In this document: positions 17,205 to 24,809 of the stretch, one piece after another
Numbering within the stretch: the stretch's first letter is position 1
Layout: the number at the start of each line of letters is the position of its first letter
Assembly (NCBI GenBank): GCA_021811585.1
Contig: JAJZOG010000002.1
Coordinates: 1 to 52,600, forward strand
Direction of reading: 5' to 3'
Origin: a bacterium
Lineage (GTDB): Bacteria; Patescibacteriota; Doudnabacteria; UBA920; VMFF01
Length of the DNA stretch: 52,600 bases
Notes under the pieces: model-generated
What the model was told of the DNA's origin: nothing
The model's input: the letters and a program-made list of their open reading frames with translations, nothing else
Database searches by the model: none
Position numbers and translations under genes: made by a program

Positions 17205-17765
17205 ATGGACATCTCGGATATTAAACTTGGCTTGATCATCAACATGGATAACCAGCCGTATCAGGTGATATGGTCGAATTTCATGCGCACCGCACAAAGA
17301 AAGCCGGTAATGCAAACCAAACTAAAAAACATCATCAACGGAAAAGTTATCGAATATTCATTTAAGTTCGGCGAAAAAATCAGCGAGGCAGATGTCACCC
17401 GCGAACGCGCCAGCTTCCTGTATGCCGATGGCGGCGGCACGCATTTCATGAACCAGGAAAATTTCGAGCAGATTGATTTCCCGAAAGAGGCCACCCAAGA
17501 ACAGGAGAAATTCCTGAAAGAAGGCATGGAAGTTATGGTTTTGCACTACAACGGAAATCCGGTTTCAATAGAACTGCCTATTAAAATTGATCTAAAAGTC
17601 GCCGAAGCCCCGCCTGCGATTACGGGCAATTCTGCCGGAAGCATAACCAAGCCCGTTACTTTGGAAACCGGCCTTGTCGTGCAAACGCCAATGTTTATAA
17701 AAGAAGGAGACACAATTCGCATTGATACCCGCACCAGCAGTTATGTTGAACGGGCAAACGCATAA
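17205..17765 (+). CDS. efp: Elongation factor P
   Basis: Three-domain translation factor that rescues ribosomes stalled at polyproline. Seen: the N-terminal KOW-like domain (MDISDIKLGLIINMDNQPYQVI), the OB domain II, and the C-terminal OB domain ending in VQTPMFIKEGDTIRIDTRTSSYVERA, a classic EF-P signature. The length of 186 aa is normal. The tip loop that carries modified Lys34 or Arg32 elsewhere reads MRTAQRKPVMQTKLKN, lacking the usual PGKG, so the tip residue and any modification are unclear. No epmA/B or earP is in the window. A terminator follows. Confidence 0.93.
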   Translation: MDISDIKLGLIINMDNQPYQVIWSNFMRTAQRKPVMQTKLKNIINGKVIEYSFKFGEKISEADVTRERASFLYADGGGTHFMNQENFEQIDFPKEATQEQEKFLKEGMEVMVLHYNGNPVSIELPIKIDLKVAEAPPAITGNSAGSITKPVTLETGLVVQTPMFIKEGDTIRIDTRTSSYVERANA

Positions 17766-17833
17766 AACAATTTTAGTAAAAGAGCCGGAATCCGCGCCTC
17801 TTGGTGCGTAAACTGTTGCGGAAATTATTGTGT

Positions 17834-17867
17834 AACGCGTGAATTTCCCACGCGTTTTTTGTTTTTG
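17834..17867 (+). terminator. Rho-independent terminator after efp
   Basis: AACGCGTG/CACGCGTT stem with a 7-nt loop, followed by TTTTGTTTTTG. Confidence 0.9.
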
Positions 17868-17896
17868 TTGATGGAAAATCAGGCCTCCAAAACTTA

Positions 17897-17956
17897 TTGG
17901 ACAAAATATCCGGACATTGAACAAAATATCCGAACATTGGACAAAATATCCGGACA
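17897..17956. repeat. Three 20-bp tandem iterons upstream of a small membrane gene
   Basis: The unit TTGGACAAAATATCCGGACA occurs three times head to tail; copies 1 and 3 are identical and copy 2 differs at two positions. Each contains the imperfect dyad GGACAAAATATCC. The 20-bp period puts all copies on roughly the same DNA face. The third copy supplies a TTGGAC that could serve as the -35 for TAGAAT at 17962-17967, so this is a likely operator. Confidence 0.8.
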
Positions 17957-18002
17957 TGAAATAGAATATGCTTGAGAATTGTTCACAGCTCAAGGAGGAG
18001 CT

Positions 18003-18425
18003 ATGAAAATGACAACCCGAAACAAAATGGACCCGTGGATATGGATCCTGGCTGTTGGTTTTTTACTCTTGTTGGTGCTGATGGGCCAAATAAACGCCCA
18101 GAAACCGCGGCAACGGCCAATTTTCATCCGTGTCGCGGCCTTTCTGCCGCGGCTATTCACGCAACCGGCGCGGCAAGCCCGTGAGCGCGCGGCCCTGGAA
18201 ACCGCAGAAAGCAAGGAGGCAGCTGGCTATGTAGCAGCATTTGGAATGCTGCGGGATCAGCTCCAAACACCTGCCGCTAAAAAAGAAGTGGCAATGTTGA
18301 GGCCATGCGTCCAAGCGCTTAAAAAAGCGATGGCAGCGCATATGCCGCTGATTTGTTTCAAGCGGTTGGAATCGGAGTCCTGTAAACGAACAGCAACCGT
18401 GAGGTTGCTGGACCCGGATCCGTGA
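18003..18425 (+). CDS. Membrane-anchored orphan protein, 140 aa
   Basis: ATG 18003 follows an AAGGAGGAG site that sits in the loop of a small hairpin (AGCTC/GAGCT, 17987-18002). The product has one N-terminal TM helix (WIWILAVGFLLLLVLMGQI), then a basic stretch, then a helical domain of about 80 residues with three Cys (PCVQALKK, LICFKRLE, ESCKRT). Topology suggests a single-pass protein. No family is recognised. The three iterons just upstream and a terminator just downstream mark it as a regulated single-gene unit. Confidence 0.6.
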   Translation: MKMTTRNKMDPWIWILAVGFLLLLVLMGQINAQKPRQRPIFIRVAAFLPRLFTQPARQARERAALETAESKEAAGYVAAFGMLRDQLQTPAAKKEVAMLRPCVQALKKAMAAHMPLICFKRLESESCKRTATVRLLDPDP

Positions 18426-18448
18426 ACCACAATATCGAGTTTTCTAAA

Positions 18449-18478
18449 AAAGGCACGCCTCCCCCGAGACGTGCCTTT
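18449..18478. terminator. Bidirectional terminator between the orphan and trxB
   Basis: AAAGGCACG/CGTGCCTTT stem flanked by A/T tracts on both sides, between convergent genes. Confidence 0.75.
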
Positions 18479-18522
18479 AAAATTATTTTTGTTCTTCCCG
18501 TTATTCCCATCTTCCGCTATTT

Positions 18523-19503
18523 TTATTTTTCCGTCAAAAATTTTTCCACATCCAAAGCCGCCATGCAACCCATGCCCGCGGCAGTAACCGCTTGGCGGTA
18601 CCGCGGATCGCCAATATCCCCGGCCACAAAAACGCCCTCCGCACTTGTGCGCGTATTGTTCAAAACCTTTACATATCCGCGCTCATCCAGTTCCACCTGC
18701 CCCTTCAGGAGCCCTGTGTTTGGATGGTGGCCAATTGCCAAAAATAATCCGTCAATTTTCATTTCCGAAACATCGCCGCTCGCCGTATTTTTCAACCTCA
18801 GGCCTTCAACTTTATTTTCGCCCAAAACATCCGCAACTTCGCTGTTGAGCACAAAAGCAATTTTTGGATTTGCCTGCGCGCGCTCCAACATTATTTTTGA
18901 GGCCTTGAATTCACCGCGCCGGTGAATTATCGTCACCTTGTTCGCATATTTTGTCAAAAAATTTGCCTCCTCCATCGCCGAATCGCCGCCGCCGATAACA
19001 GCCACTTCTTTTCCTTTGAAGAAAAACCCGTCGCACGTCGCGCACGCGGAAACGCCTTTACCGCGCAAGCGCTGCTCACCGGGAAGCCCAAGCCAATTCG
19101 CCTCCGCGCCCATTGCCAAAATGACGCTCTGCGCACTGTACTCGCCGCTTTCGGTTTTCACAACCAGCGGCCGCGCGGCAAAATTAACGGCGCTGACAAT
19201 TTCATATAAAATTTTTGCGCCAAACCGCTCTACCTGCTTTATCATGTTGTTCATGAGGTCAGGCCCCATTATGCCCTGGATAAACCCGGGAAAATTTTCA
19301 ACTTCTGTTGTCATCATCAGCTGGCCGCCGGGCGTGATGCCGGCAATGACCAGCGGCCGGAGCTCGGCGCGGGCAGCGTACAAAGCCGCAGTAAGGCCGG
19401 CCGGCCCTGAACCGATAATAATAACTTTATGGAGCGCGCCTGTTTCGGCTTGCGTCTCTGTTGTCGCTACTTTTATTCCATTTGTCCCGTTTGTCTGGTC
19501 CAT
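18523..19503 (-). CDS. trxB: Thioredoxin-disulfide reductase
   Basis: Flavoenzyme that passes electrons from NADPH to thioredoxin. Seen: the FAD motif GSGPAGLTAALYAARAE (31-47), the redox CATC (154-157), the NADP-binding GGGDSAMEEANFL, and the C-terminal FAD motif FVAGDIGDPRYRQAVTAAGMG. The length of 326 aa includes an extra N-terminal segment of about 24 residues, Thr/Asn/Gly-rich, and the start could lie further in. No thioredoxin gene is adjacent; the TlpA-type protein at 21.8 kb is not related to this unit. Confidence 0.93.
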   Translation of the reverse strand: MDQTNGTNGIKVATTETQAETGALHKVIIIGSGPAGLTAALYAARAELRPLVIAGITPGGQLMMTTEVENFPGFIQGIMGPDLMNNMIKQVERFGAKILYEIVSAVNFAARPLVVKTESGEYSAQSVILAMGAEANWLGLPGEQRLRGKGVSACATCDGFFFKGKEVAVIGGGDSAMEEANFLTKYANKVTIIHRRGEFKASKIMLERAQANPKIAFVLNSEVADVLGENKVEGLRLKNTASGDVSEMKIDGLFLAIGHHPNTGLLKGQVELDERGYVKVLNNTRTSAEGVFVAGDIGDPRYRQAVTAAGMGCMAALDVEKFLTEK

Positions 19504-19709
19504 GATTTTTTAGTTTATCCTGTAGTTTAATTGTAGCAAATGTGTCAAATTTCAGGAAATTTGAAGGATTGGCGAAAAATTTGCCTGTCCTTTTCCCGGC
19601 GCGTAAATTCACTCAGGCAACCCCTTGGCTTGGAAAAACCTTTTGCACTTTGGCGGGGTTAAGCCCAAATACAAGAATGTTTCCAAGCTAGTGGCACAAT
19701 GCGACGCAG

Positions 19710-19738
19710 TTGAAAAAAACCGCCATATTTGATAAAAT
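19710..19738 (+). promoter_or_regulatory. Promoter of tRNA-Glu
   Basis: TTGAAA (19710-19715), a 17-nt spacer and TAAAAT (19733-19738). The TTTGATAAAATC context closely resembles the rpsF promoter, so the 5' flank of this tRNA belongs with the left-hand genome. Confidence 0.6.
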
Positions 19739-19755
19739 CTAAAGGCAAAACGCAT

Positions 19756-19830
19756 GGCGCTATCGTCTAATGGTTAGGACACCACGCTTTCAATGTGGGA
19801 ATCCGGGTCCGATTCCCGGTAGCGCTACCA
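19756..19830 (+). tRNA. tRNA-Glu(UUC), integration site
   Basis: 75-nt cloverleaf ending in an encoded CCA: acceptor GGCGCTA/TAGCGCT (with a G:U first pair), anticodon loop CTTTCAA giving TTC, T-loop TCCGATT. The gene is intact, but its antisense strand encodes the last 21 or so residues of the neighbouring recombinase. The acceptor-end wobble could mark where element-derived sequence replaced the host 3' end. Confidence 0.95.
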
Positions 19831-21254
19831 GGCGGGATAGTTTGGCGGTTTGCGACCTCGCGGAATACAGAATCAAGCGTAAATACAGGGGTTTTGGAGC
19901 ACAGCTCGCGGTTCGAGGTTGAGATTTCCAGCAGATCACGTTTTTCGTAGGGATTTGCTTTTAAATACAATGAATATGCGCTTTTTGCGAGTTCGAGGAA
20001 TTTTTCCAACTTCGATGGCATGTCAGGCAGCGGCTCTTGACCCGAGGTCACATTGTTGATCTTTTGCCTCTCCAACAGAAGCGCGGTTCGGCGTTCCTCA
20101 AAAATTGTTTTTTCGAACACACCATCAAGATAGGCATCGGCCAGGCGGTTTAATTTCCATGAAATCTGGGACTCCTGAAGGCGCAAGCCGGCCTTAAATT
20201 CATCTTCTTTGTTTCCCCAATCCTGCCGAAATCCCGCAATGATGTCGTTGATGACGTAATCCTCTTCCGCGGTAAATTGAAGTGGCTTGAATTTCGAAAT
20301 TGCTTCATCATTTAACTTCTCTTCACGCACAGAATTCGTGGGACAGCTTTGGGTATGACAGCGGTAGTAGATATTGCCCTTTGCGATCTCGCCGATAATC
20401 GAATATCCGCAGTGGGCACAGCGCACCAGCCTGCGAAAAAGGAAATCGTGCCGAATAATTTTTGCGTTGGTCCTGCCCTCTGCCACGGCGCGCGCCCTTT
20501 CGAATAGCGAGGCGGAAATTATCGGCTGATGTGCGCCTTGGTAGATTTCGCCGGTTTTCTGAATTTCGATCAGGCCGGCATAAAAGGGATTGGACAAAAT
20601 ACGGGAAATGACGGTTTTTCCTACCTTCCCCCCTGATTTTGTACGCAGCCCCAGGCAATCCATTTTATCGCTCAACTCGATGATGCCGCACTGGCCTGAG
20701 GCATACAGCTCGAACATTCGCCTGATCAAGGGCATGGTCATTTGATCGGGCGTTTTTGGCTTTCCCGGGCCCTGGTCTTTGTATCCCAACGGGGCAGGAC
20801 GCGGGTATATCCCCTGCTTTAGCCTGCCGTAGAAACCTTTGCGGGTCTCTTCGCGCAAGTTGCGGATGTAGTCGGCGGCCACGACGGCTTGAATATCAGC
20901 CGAGAGCCGGCCGCCGCGTGATTGCAGGTCAACGGAATCATTGGCAAAACGAACGTCAATTCCGGAATCGATTAGTTCGCCGAGATCCGACCAGTCCTTA
21001 AGGTTTCTGGCGCTCCTGTCGATTTTATGGATGATGACGCCAGAGGCTCGCCCATTTCGCAGTAGTGAAAGCATTTGGGTGAAAACAGGCCGGCCAAGTT
21101 TTGCGGCTGTCTCTCGCTCTTCAAACCATCGGCTGATTTGAAGCTCGTGAATTTTGGCGTATCGTTCAATTGCTTCTCTCTGCTGAGGGAGCGACACTCC
21201 CTGTTCTCCCTGCCTTGCTGTGGAAACGCGGATATATGCGTAGAACTGCTTCAT
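19767..21254 (-). CDS. Large serine recombinase/integrase overlapping tRNA-Glu
   Basis: Site-specific recombinase of 495 aa that would catalyse integration or excision through a phosphoserine intermediate. Domains: an N-terminal resolvase catalytic domain (YIRVSTARQGEQGVSLPQQ with the nucleophile Ser near residue 10, then IIHKIDRSARNLKDW), a Recombinase domain (about 165-260, PLGYKDQGPGKPK), a zinc ribbon (RCAHCGYSI...YYRCHTQSC), and a coiled-coil segment. Oddly, the last 22 residues (…GNRTRIPTLKAW…) are the reverse-strand reading of tRNA-Glu, so the true C-terminus depends on what sequence joins at the attachment site. It points into the tRNA, the standard layout of a tRNA-targeting element. 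Confidence 0.9.
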   Translation of the reverse strand: MKQFYAYIRVSTARQGEQGVSLPQQREAIERYAKIHELQISRWFEERETAAKLGRPVFTQMLSLLRNGRASGVIIHKIDRSARNLKDWSDLGELIDSGIDVRFANDSVDLQSRGGRLSADIQAVVAADYIRNLREETRKGFYGRLKQGIYPRPAPLGYKDQGPGKPKTPDQMTMPLIRRMFELYASGQCGIIELSDKMDCLGLRTKSGGKVGKTVISRILSNPFYAGLIEIQKTGEIYQGAHQPIISASLFERARAVAEGRTNAKIIRHDFLFRRLVRCAHCGYSIIGEIAKGNIYYRCHTQSCPTNSVREEKLNDEAISKFKPLQFTAEEDYVINDIIAGFRQDWGNKEDEFKAGLRLQESQISWKLNRLADAYLDGVFEKTIFEERRTALLLERQKINNVTSGQEPLPDMPSKLEKFLELAKSAYSLYLKANPYEKRDLLEISTSNRELCSKTPVFTLDSVFREVANRQTIPPGSATGNRTRIPTLKAWCPNH

Positions 21255-21331
21255 ATATATTTCTTTCTAACCATTTAGACTTTAATTAATTTCGACCTTT
21301 TCTGAATCCTAATTGGATGAATCGTGATCCG

Positions 21332-21571
21332 TCAAGGAGTTCCCTTTTTTTCTGCTTCCAAGCGGTTAAATATGCGTAGCGCCAGAAGCAAATATTGCTC
21401 TAGCTTGTCCCGCCCGCGCACAAGCTCCTCTTCAGTTAAATTTGGGAACAGGCGCCGCAACTCTTTGATCTGGGCTTGATGGCGCGGCCTCAATTCTGGC
21501 GAAATCTCAGGATTCATGCTTTTCAGCTTCGCGTGAAGCATGGACCGTTTGGAATTAAGCGATGGGCGCAT
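21332..21571 (-). CDS. Small helical orphan next to the recombinase, 79 aa
   Basis: Highly charged, predicted all-helical protein (PELRPRHQAQIKELRRLFPN, then LTEEELVRGRDKLEQYLLLALRIFNRLEAEKK). It lies directly upstream of the recombinase on the same strand, a position often taken by recombination directionality factors or accessory proteins. No HTH motif is clear. The role is unknown. Confidence 0.55.
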   Translation of the reverse strand: MRPSLNSKRSMLHAKLKSMNPEISPELRPRHQAQIKELRRLFPNLTEEELVRGRDKLEQYLLLALRIFNRLEAEKKGTP

Positions 21572-21756
21572 GAACGCATCATAAATAAAATTCGCGCCAG
21601 ACCGAAGACGTGAAAATGTATGATTTTATTTATATAAAGTTCAAAGCCAGAAGTTCTTTCTCGCACGGGTAAATTGAGAAGTCCCCAAATATCCCGCAAT
21701 CAGTTTTATGGAGCTTGAATGCGCGTCGCACTGGAATGCAAACGAAATGCGGAATT

Positions 21757-22656
21757 TTATTGCAGTCCAGCGTGCTTCAGCATGGCCAAGAACTGCGGTC
21801 GCGTGCGCATATCCATAGCCACTGCCGCCAACTTGCCGGCGCGGTCGTAAAGAAAACTCATCGGAATGCCTTCCACGCTATATAGCCGGTGCACGCGATC
21901 GCCGGGGTCGAGCAGCACGGGATAATTAACGCCAGCCTGGCGCACGTAGGGCAGAATCTTGGCTGGCGCTTCATCGTCAATGCCTAAGATCACCAGCCCG
22001 TGCGGGCCGTAGCGCCGCGCCAGCCCCTCCAGATCGGGAATTTCCGCCCTGCATGGCGGGCACCAGGTGGCCCAGAAATTCACCAGCACCACTTTGCCGC
22101 GCAACTGGCTAAGTTTCCATAAGCGGCCGTGCAAATCATGCAAGGAGAAATCTGCCGCTTGCCGGCGGGCGTCTTGCCGCGCCAAACGCGCCATTGCGGC
22201 AGTGAATGGCGGTACCTGGAGATCAGTCTGCATGTGCTCGTACCGCACCAGCGAAGCGAGTTCCAGATAGGCCATATTGACGCCGGGATTGTTCGCGGGC
22301 AACTGTTTGTGCCGAAGCGACTCGGCCAGAGTCGTGGTCACTTCTTGCAAGACAGACGGCCCGCCGGGATCGCCTTCGGTGGATAAGTTCGCCAAGGCAT
22401 TAGCCAACATGACCTGCACCATTGAGGGTGGCAATCCTCGGATTGCCCGAGCCAGCTTGAGTGTGGCCGCGGCGCGCGCGGCGGGGCGCAGGCCGCGCAG
22501 TGTATTGATTTTGGCGATAATGGCGCGTTGCTGCGGTGACAGCTTCGGCGGGGATTGCTGCGCGCCTAGCGGCGGTGCGGCAAAGCAGCAGAACAGCATG
22601 AGCCCCAGGAGCGCCGGTGCAAGAAGGAATTGACGACAATTGGCCGTATTATCCAT
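21757..22656 (-). CDS. Exported TlpA-like thioredoxin-fold protein
   Basis: Periplasmic thiol-disulfide oxidoreductase of the TlpA/ResA type. A Sec signal peptide (LLAPALLGLMLFCCFAAPPLGA) is followed by about 140 residues of helical domain, then the AhpC-TSA/TlpA fold: ADFSLHDLHGRLWKLSQLRGKVVLVNFWATWCPPCRAEI with the redox motif WCPPC, and GIPMSFLYDRAGKL with the cis-Pro. The helical N-terminal extension and Ala/Gln-rich style are familiar from Acidobacteriota. ATG 22656 has an AGGAG site; the ORF-track start at 22686 is less likely. GC content is visibly higher than in the left part of the window. Likely roles are reduction of disulfides or cytochrome maturation. Confidence 0.85.
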   Translation of the reverse strand: MDNTANCRQFLLAPALLGLMLFCCFAAPPLGAQQSPPKLSPQQRAIIAKINTLRGLRPAARAAATLKLARAIRGLPPSMVQVMLANALANLSTEGDPGGPSVLQEVTTTLAESLRHKQLPANNPGVNMAYLELASLVRYEHMQTDLQVPPFTAAMARLARQDARRQAADFSLHDLHGRLWKLSQLRGKVVLVNFWATWCPPCRAEIPDLEGLARRYGPHGLVILGIDDEAPAKILPYVRQAGVNYPVLLDPGDRVHRLYSVEGIPMSFLYDRAGKLAAVAMDMRTRPQFLAMLKHAGLQ

Positions 22657-22918
22657 GCGGAATTCTCCTATTGGATGATTCTTCACTCCGCACTATACAC
22701 CCGCAGCTGTTGAACAGATATGGAACACATTTAGCCGTTCCGAAAAGCGAGCACCACTAGTAGACACCATCCGAAGCTTCACCCATTCCAAGCTGCAGGA
22801 TCCTTTTGATTGGACTCGCCTGAACTGTGGCAATATGACCATGTAGCGCAACGGCAAAACCTTTACTCAAAGCGAAGATTCCGATTGTTTTTTCAGTTCT
22901 AATAACATTTAAAGCTGG

Positions 22919-23539
22919 ATGAACATGAGCACGAACAAAAATATCAGACAAAAGATGGAAGAATTTTCGAAGCGGAACGCGCCGTGGAAACCAAAACAAA
23001 GTTGCGATTATTCGTGGGTTTGGGACATGTCCTGGAAGAGGCAGGAATGGATCAATACGGCGATCGAGCGTATTGAAGCAAAATCCTTAACCTTATTGCG
23101 CGGCCTTTGGTATTTTGGTGCTGCACTTGCAGCGTGGTTCGGCTTTGCAGCTTCCCACGGATATGGAATGCGTTGGTGGTCGTTAGGTATAGGGGCCGGT
23201 ATATGGGCTATCCTTGCAATACTCTCTCTTTATGCGCTTGATCCGATTGATAGATGGCCACCTCCGGATGAACAAAGGCTAATCATGGTTGCGGAAAAGT
23301 ACTCTTCACGCGAGGAAGCCCTTGGTAAGGCTGCCCAAGGCATGTCTTTTGCTAATGCGCAGTCTACGATCGTCGCAAGAATTAAAGCTCGCCGTTTGCG
23401 CCGGGCACTGGTTGCGAGTGCGATTGGAATCCCGCTTATTGCCCTAATTATTTTTTGGGGGACGGGGGCACGTAATCCGAAAGCGGAATTACATCATCAC
23501 CATGCGGCGACCAAAAGTCAGGGTCTTCTGGATCATTAG
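22919..23539 (+). CDS. Membrane orphan protein, about 205 aa
   Basis: Starts with two closely spaced ATGs (22919, 22925). The N-terminal 50 residues are charged with aromatic residues, followed by two adjacent TM helices (LLRGLWYFGAALAAWFGFA and WWSLGIGAGIWAILAILSLY), a cytosolic segment with SSREEALGKAAQGMS, and a third TM helix near the C-terminus (VASAIGIPLIALIIFWG). The paired-helix layout resembles SLATT-type effector proteins of conflict systems, but this is a topology-level resemblance only. The 260 bp before it contain no other gene I would support. Confidence 0.6.
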   Translation: MNMSTNKNIRQKMEEFSKRNAPWKPKQSCDYSWVWDMSWKRQEWINTAIERIEAKSLTLLRGLWYFGAALAAWFGFAASHGYGMRWWSLGIGAGIWAILAILSLYALDPIDRWPPPDEQRLIMVAEKYSSREEALGKAAQGMSFANAQSTIVARIKARRLRRALVASAIGIPLIALIIFWGTGARNPKAELHHHHAATKSQGLLDH

Positions 23540-23603
23540 GCTGGTCCGGTTCTGGAGAAGGCTGGGGCTTGGGATTGCCTGAATCACCAGATTCGTTGTC
23601 CAT
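23448..23603 (-). CDS. Possible Pro/Asp-rich micropeptide antisense to the 22.9-kb gene
   Basis: Minus-strand ORF of 51 codons starting at ATG 23603. The peptide is strongly acidic and proline-rich (PKPQPSPEPDQPNDPEDPDF) with a short aromatic tail. It overlaps the last 30 codons of the plus-strand membrane gene. No Shine-Dalgarno is seen, so it may be a chance ORF; its odd composition is the only reason to list it. Confidence 0.2.
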   Translation of the reverse strand: MDNESGDSGNPKPQPSPEPDQPNDPEDPDFWSPHGDDVIPLSDYVPPSPKK

Positions 23604-23803
23604 GGTTCGCATGCTATCACAAAATTACTCGGTAAAATATGCTGTACAGCCTACATAATCTGGCTAGGCATGCTTTATAAAGGGGTTATCCATCTGATAT
23701 TCACAAAACTTATTAAATAATTATTAAAAGCATACAATTGCACGGCTTCCTGCATTTCCAGAAATTTGATAATGTCCGAAATGTAAGGAGAAAATATTCA
23801 GAA

Positions 23804-24103
23804 ATGAATAAAACAAAAACTAAAGTACCCAACAACCTGCTGCAATATCGCCGCCGTCTAGGACTGAGCCAGGAGAGAGTGGTCGAGCTCCTTGGAATAA
23901 AATCGCGGCAAATGCTTTCAAATCTGGAAGCCGGCAGGTGTTTGCCAAAGCTGACCACAGCATTCCAGCTTTCGGCCATATACCGCGTTCCGGTTGAATT
24001 TCTTTTCAAGGACATCTATGAAGCCCTTCGGGACAATGTTCGCCGCTTAGAAAAGGATCATCCCGTTGCTGAGCAGGGTATGCTTGCATTTTCAAATCTA
24101 TGA
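23804..24103 (+). CDS. XRE-family transcriptional regulator
   Basis: 99-aa helix-turn-helix protein. The HTH_3 domain spans about residues 12-66: LLQYRRRLGLSQERVVELLG, IKSRQMLSNLEAGRCLPKLTTAFQLSAIYRVPVEFLF. The C-terminal 30 residues form a short helix. ATG 23804 is preferred; the ORF-track start at 23738 has no support. A weak AAGGAG lies 12 bases upstream. It heads the operon and overlaps the next gene by 4 bp, so it is probably the element's master repressor or activator. Confidence 0.85.
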   Translation: MNKTKTKVPNNLLQYRRRLGLSQERVVELLGIKSRQMLSNLEAGRCLPKLTTAFQLSAIYRVPVEFLFKDIYEALRDNVRRLEKDHPVAEQGMLAFSNL

Positions 24104-24327
24104 GCATCCTCGATAAATTTAAAACACAGGGGGCCTCATTTTCAGCCGGAAGCATTCAGGAATACTTCGCCATCCAGCTTGCCCGAAAGCTAAAGGATGA
24201 AGCCAATATCCATTTTTATGTTCAGATCTGCCAAAATCACGCTCCTGAGCAGGTGCTTGCCGCATACCGGCGCCTCTCTGTAAGAAAACCGACTATCGAA
24301 CAGTTCCGTTCATTTTTCAATCATTAA
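24100..24327 (+). CDS. Small orphan, 75 aa, coupled to the XRE gene
   Basis: Starts in an ATGA overlap with the regulator, which implies translational coupling. The peptide is helical and charged (EYFAIQLARKLKDEANIHFYV, LAAYRRLSVRKPTIEQFRSFF). No known family is recognised. Its position suggests a partner of the regulator or an early element protein. Confidence 0.6.
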   Translation: MSILDKFKTQGASFSAGSIQEYFAIQLARKLKDEANIHFYVQICQNHAPEQVLAAYRRLSVRKPTIEQFRSFFNH

Positions 24328-24341
24328 AACCAAAAATTAAA

Positions 24342-24809
24342 ATGCCCACCCCGCTTTCGGCGGCTGTTGCCATTCACCGCCGGTCTATGGCTATTGCTCT
24401 TTTCCGCGGTATACAACTGGAGGATATCCAGCAGCACCAGCTCCCAAACGATCCGGCAAAGGCAGTAGACAGTCTTTCGGCGTTCATTCACCGCGCCATA
24501 AGCCTTTTCAATATTCAAAACGCTTTCATCAATGGCGCTGATGTCCAGAGCGGGCGCATCGAGCTTTTCTACACCCAGGCAGAAGGGATATTTAGGACTG
24601 AGGGCATTCCGATTGAGAAAACATCCCAAAGCAAGCTTTTTGAAAGCTTCAGAATGCCGCCGCTCCTGCGCATGGACCAGCTCAGGGAAATCGTCCGCCT
24701 GATTTGGCCATCGCTTGCTGCCGCAGCCAAACCGGCCCTAGATGCCGCAGCCCTTGGCCTTCATTGTGCCGTAGAGCGCCTTTTCAGAATTAATCAACCT
24801 GCCCAATGA
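24342..24809 (+). CDS. Orphan protein, 155 aa, upstream of the methylase
   Basis: Mostly helical protein with no signal peptide or clear TM helix. The middle has an acidic beta-like stretch (NAFINGADVQSGRIELFYTQ), and the C-terminus holds an amphipathic Ala-rich helix (LAAAAKPALDAAALGLHCAVERLF). It overlaps the Dam-type methylase gene by 4 bp, so the two are probably co-translated. No family is recognised. Confidence 0.6.
   Translation: MPTPLSAAVAIHRRSMAIALFRGIQLEDIQQHQLPNDPAKAVDSLSAFIHRAISLFNIQNAFINGADVQSGRIELFYTQAEGIFRTEGIPIEKTSQSKLFESFRMPPLLRMDQLREIVRLIWPSLAAAAKPALDAAALGLHCAVERLFRINQPAQ

Noticed and set aside
17897-17956. CRISPR-like array
   Set aside because: The three 20-bp units are directly adjacent with no spacers and no cas genes are present; they are iterons, not CRISPR.
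20591-20606. Extra copy of the iteron-like ATTGGACAAAATA inside the recombinase gene
   Set aside because: Only about 13 bases match and it lies in coding sequence for SNPF/ILSN residues, so it is probably coincidental.
22757-22999. 80-aa minus-strand ORF upstream of the TlpA gene
   Set aside because: It overlaps the start of the better-supported membrane gene and has no SD or motif.
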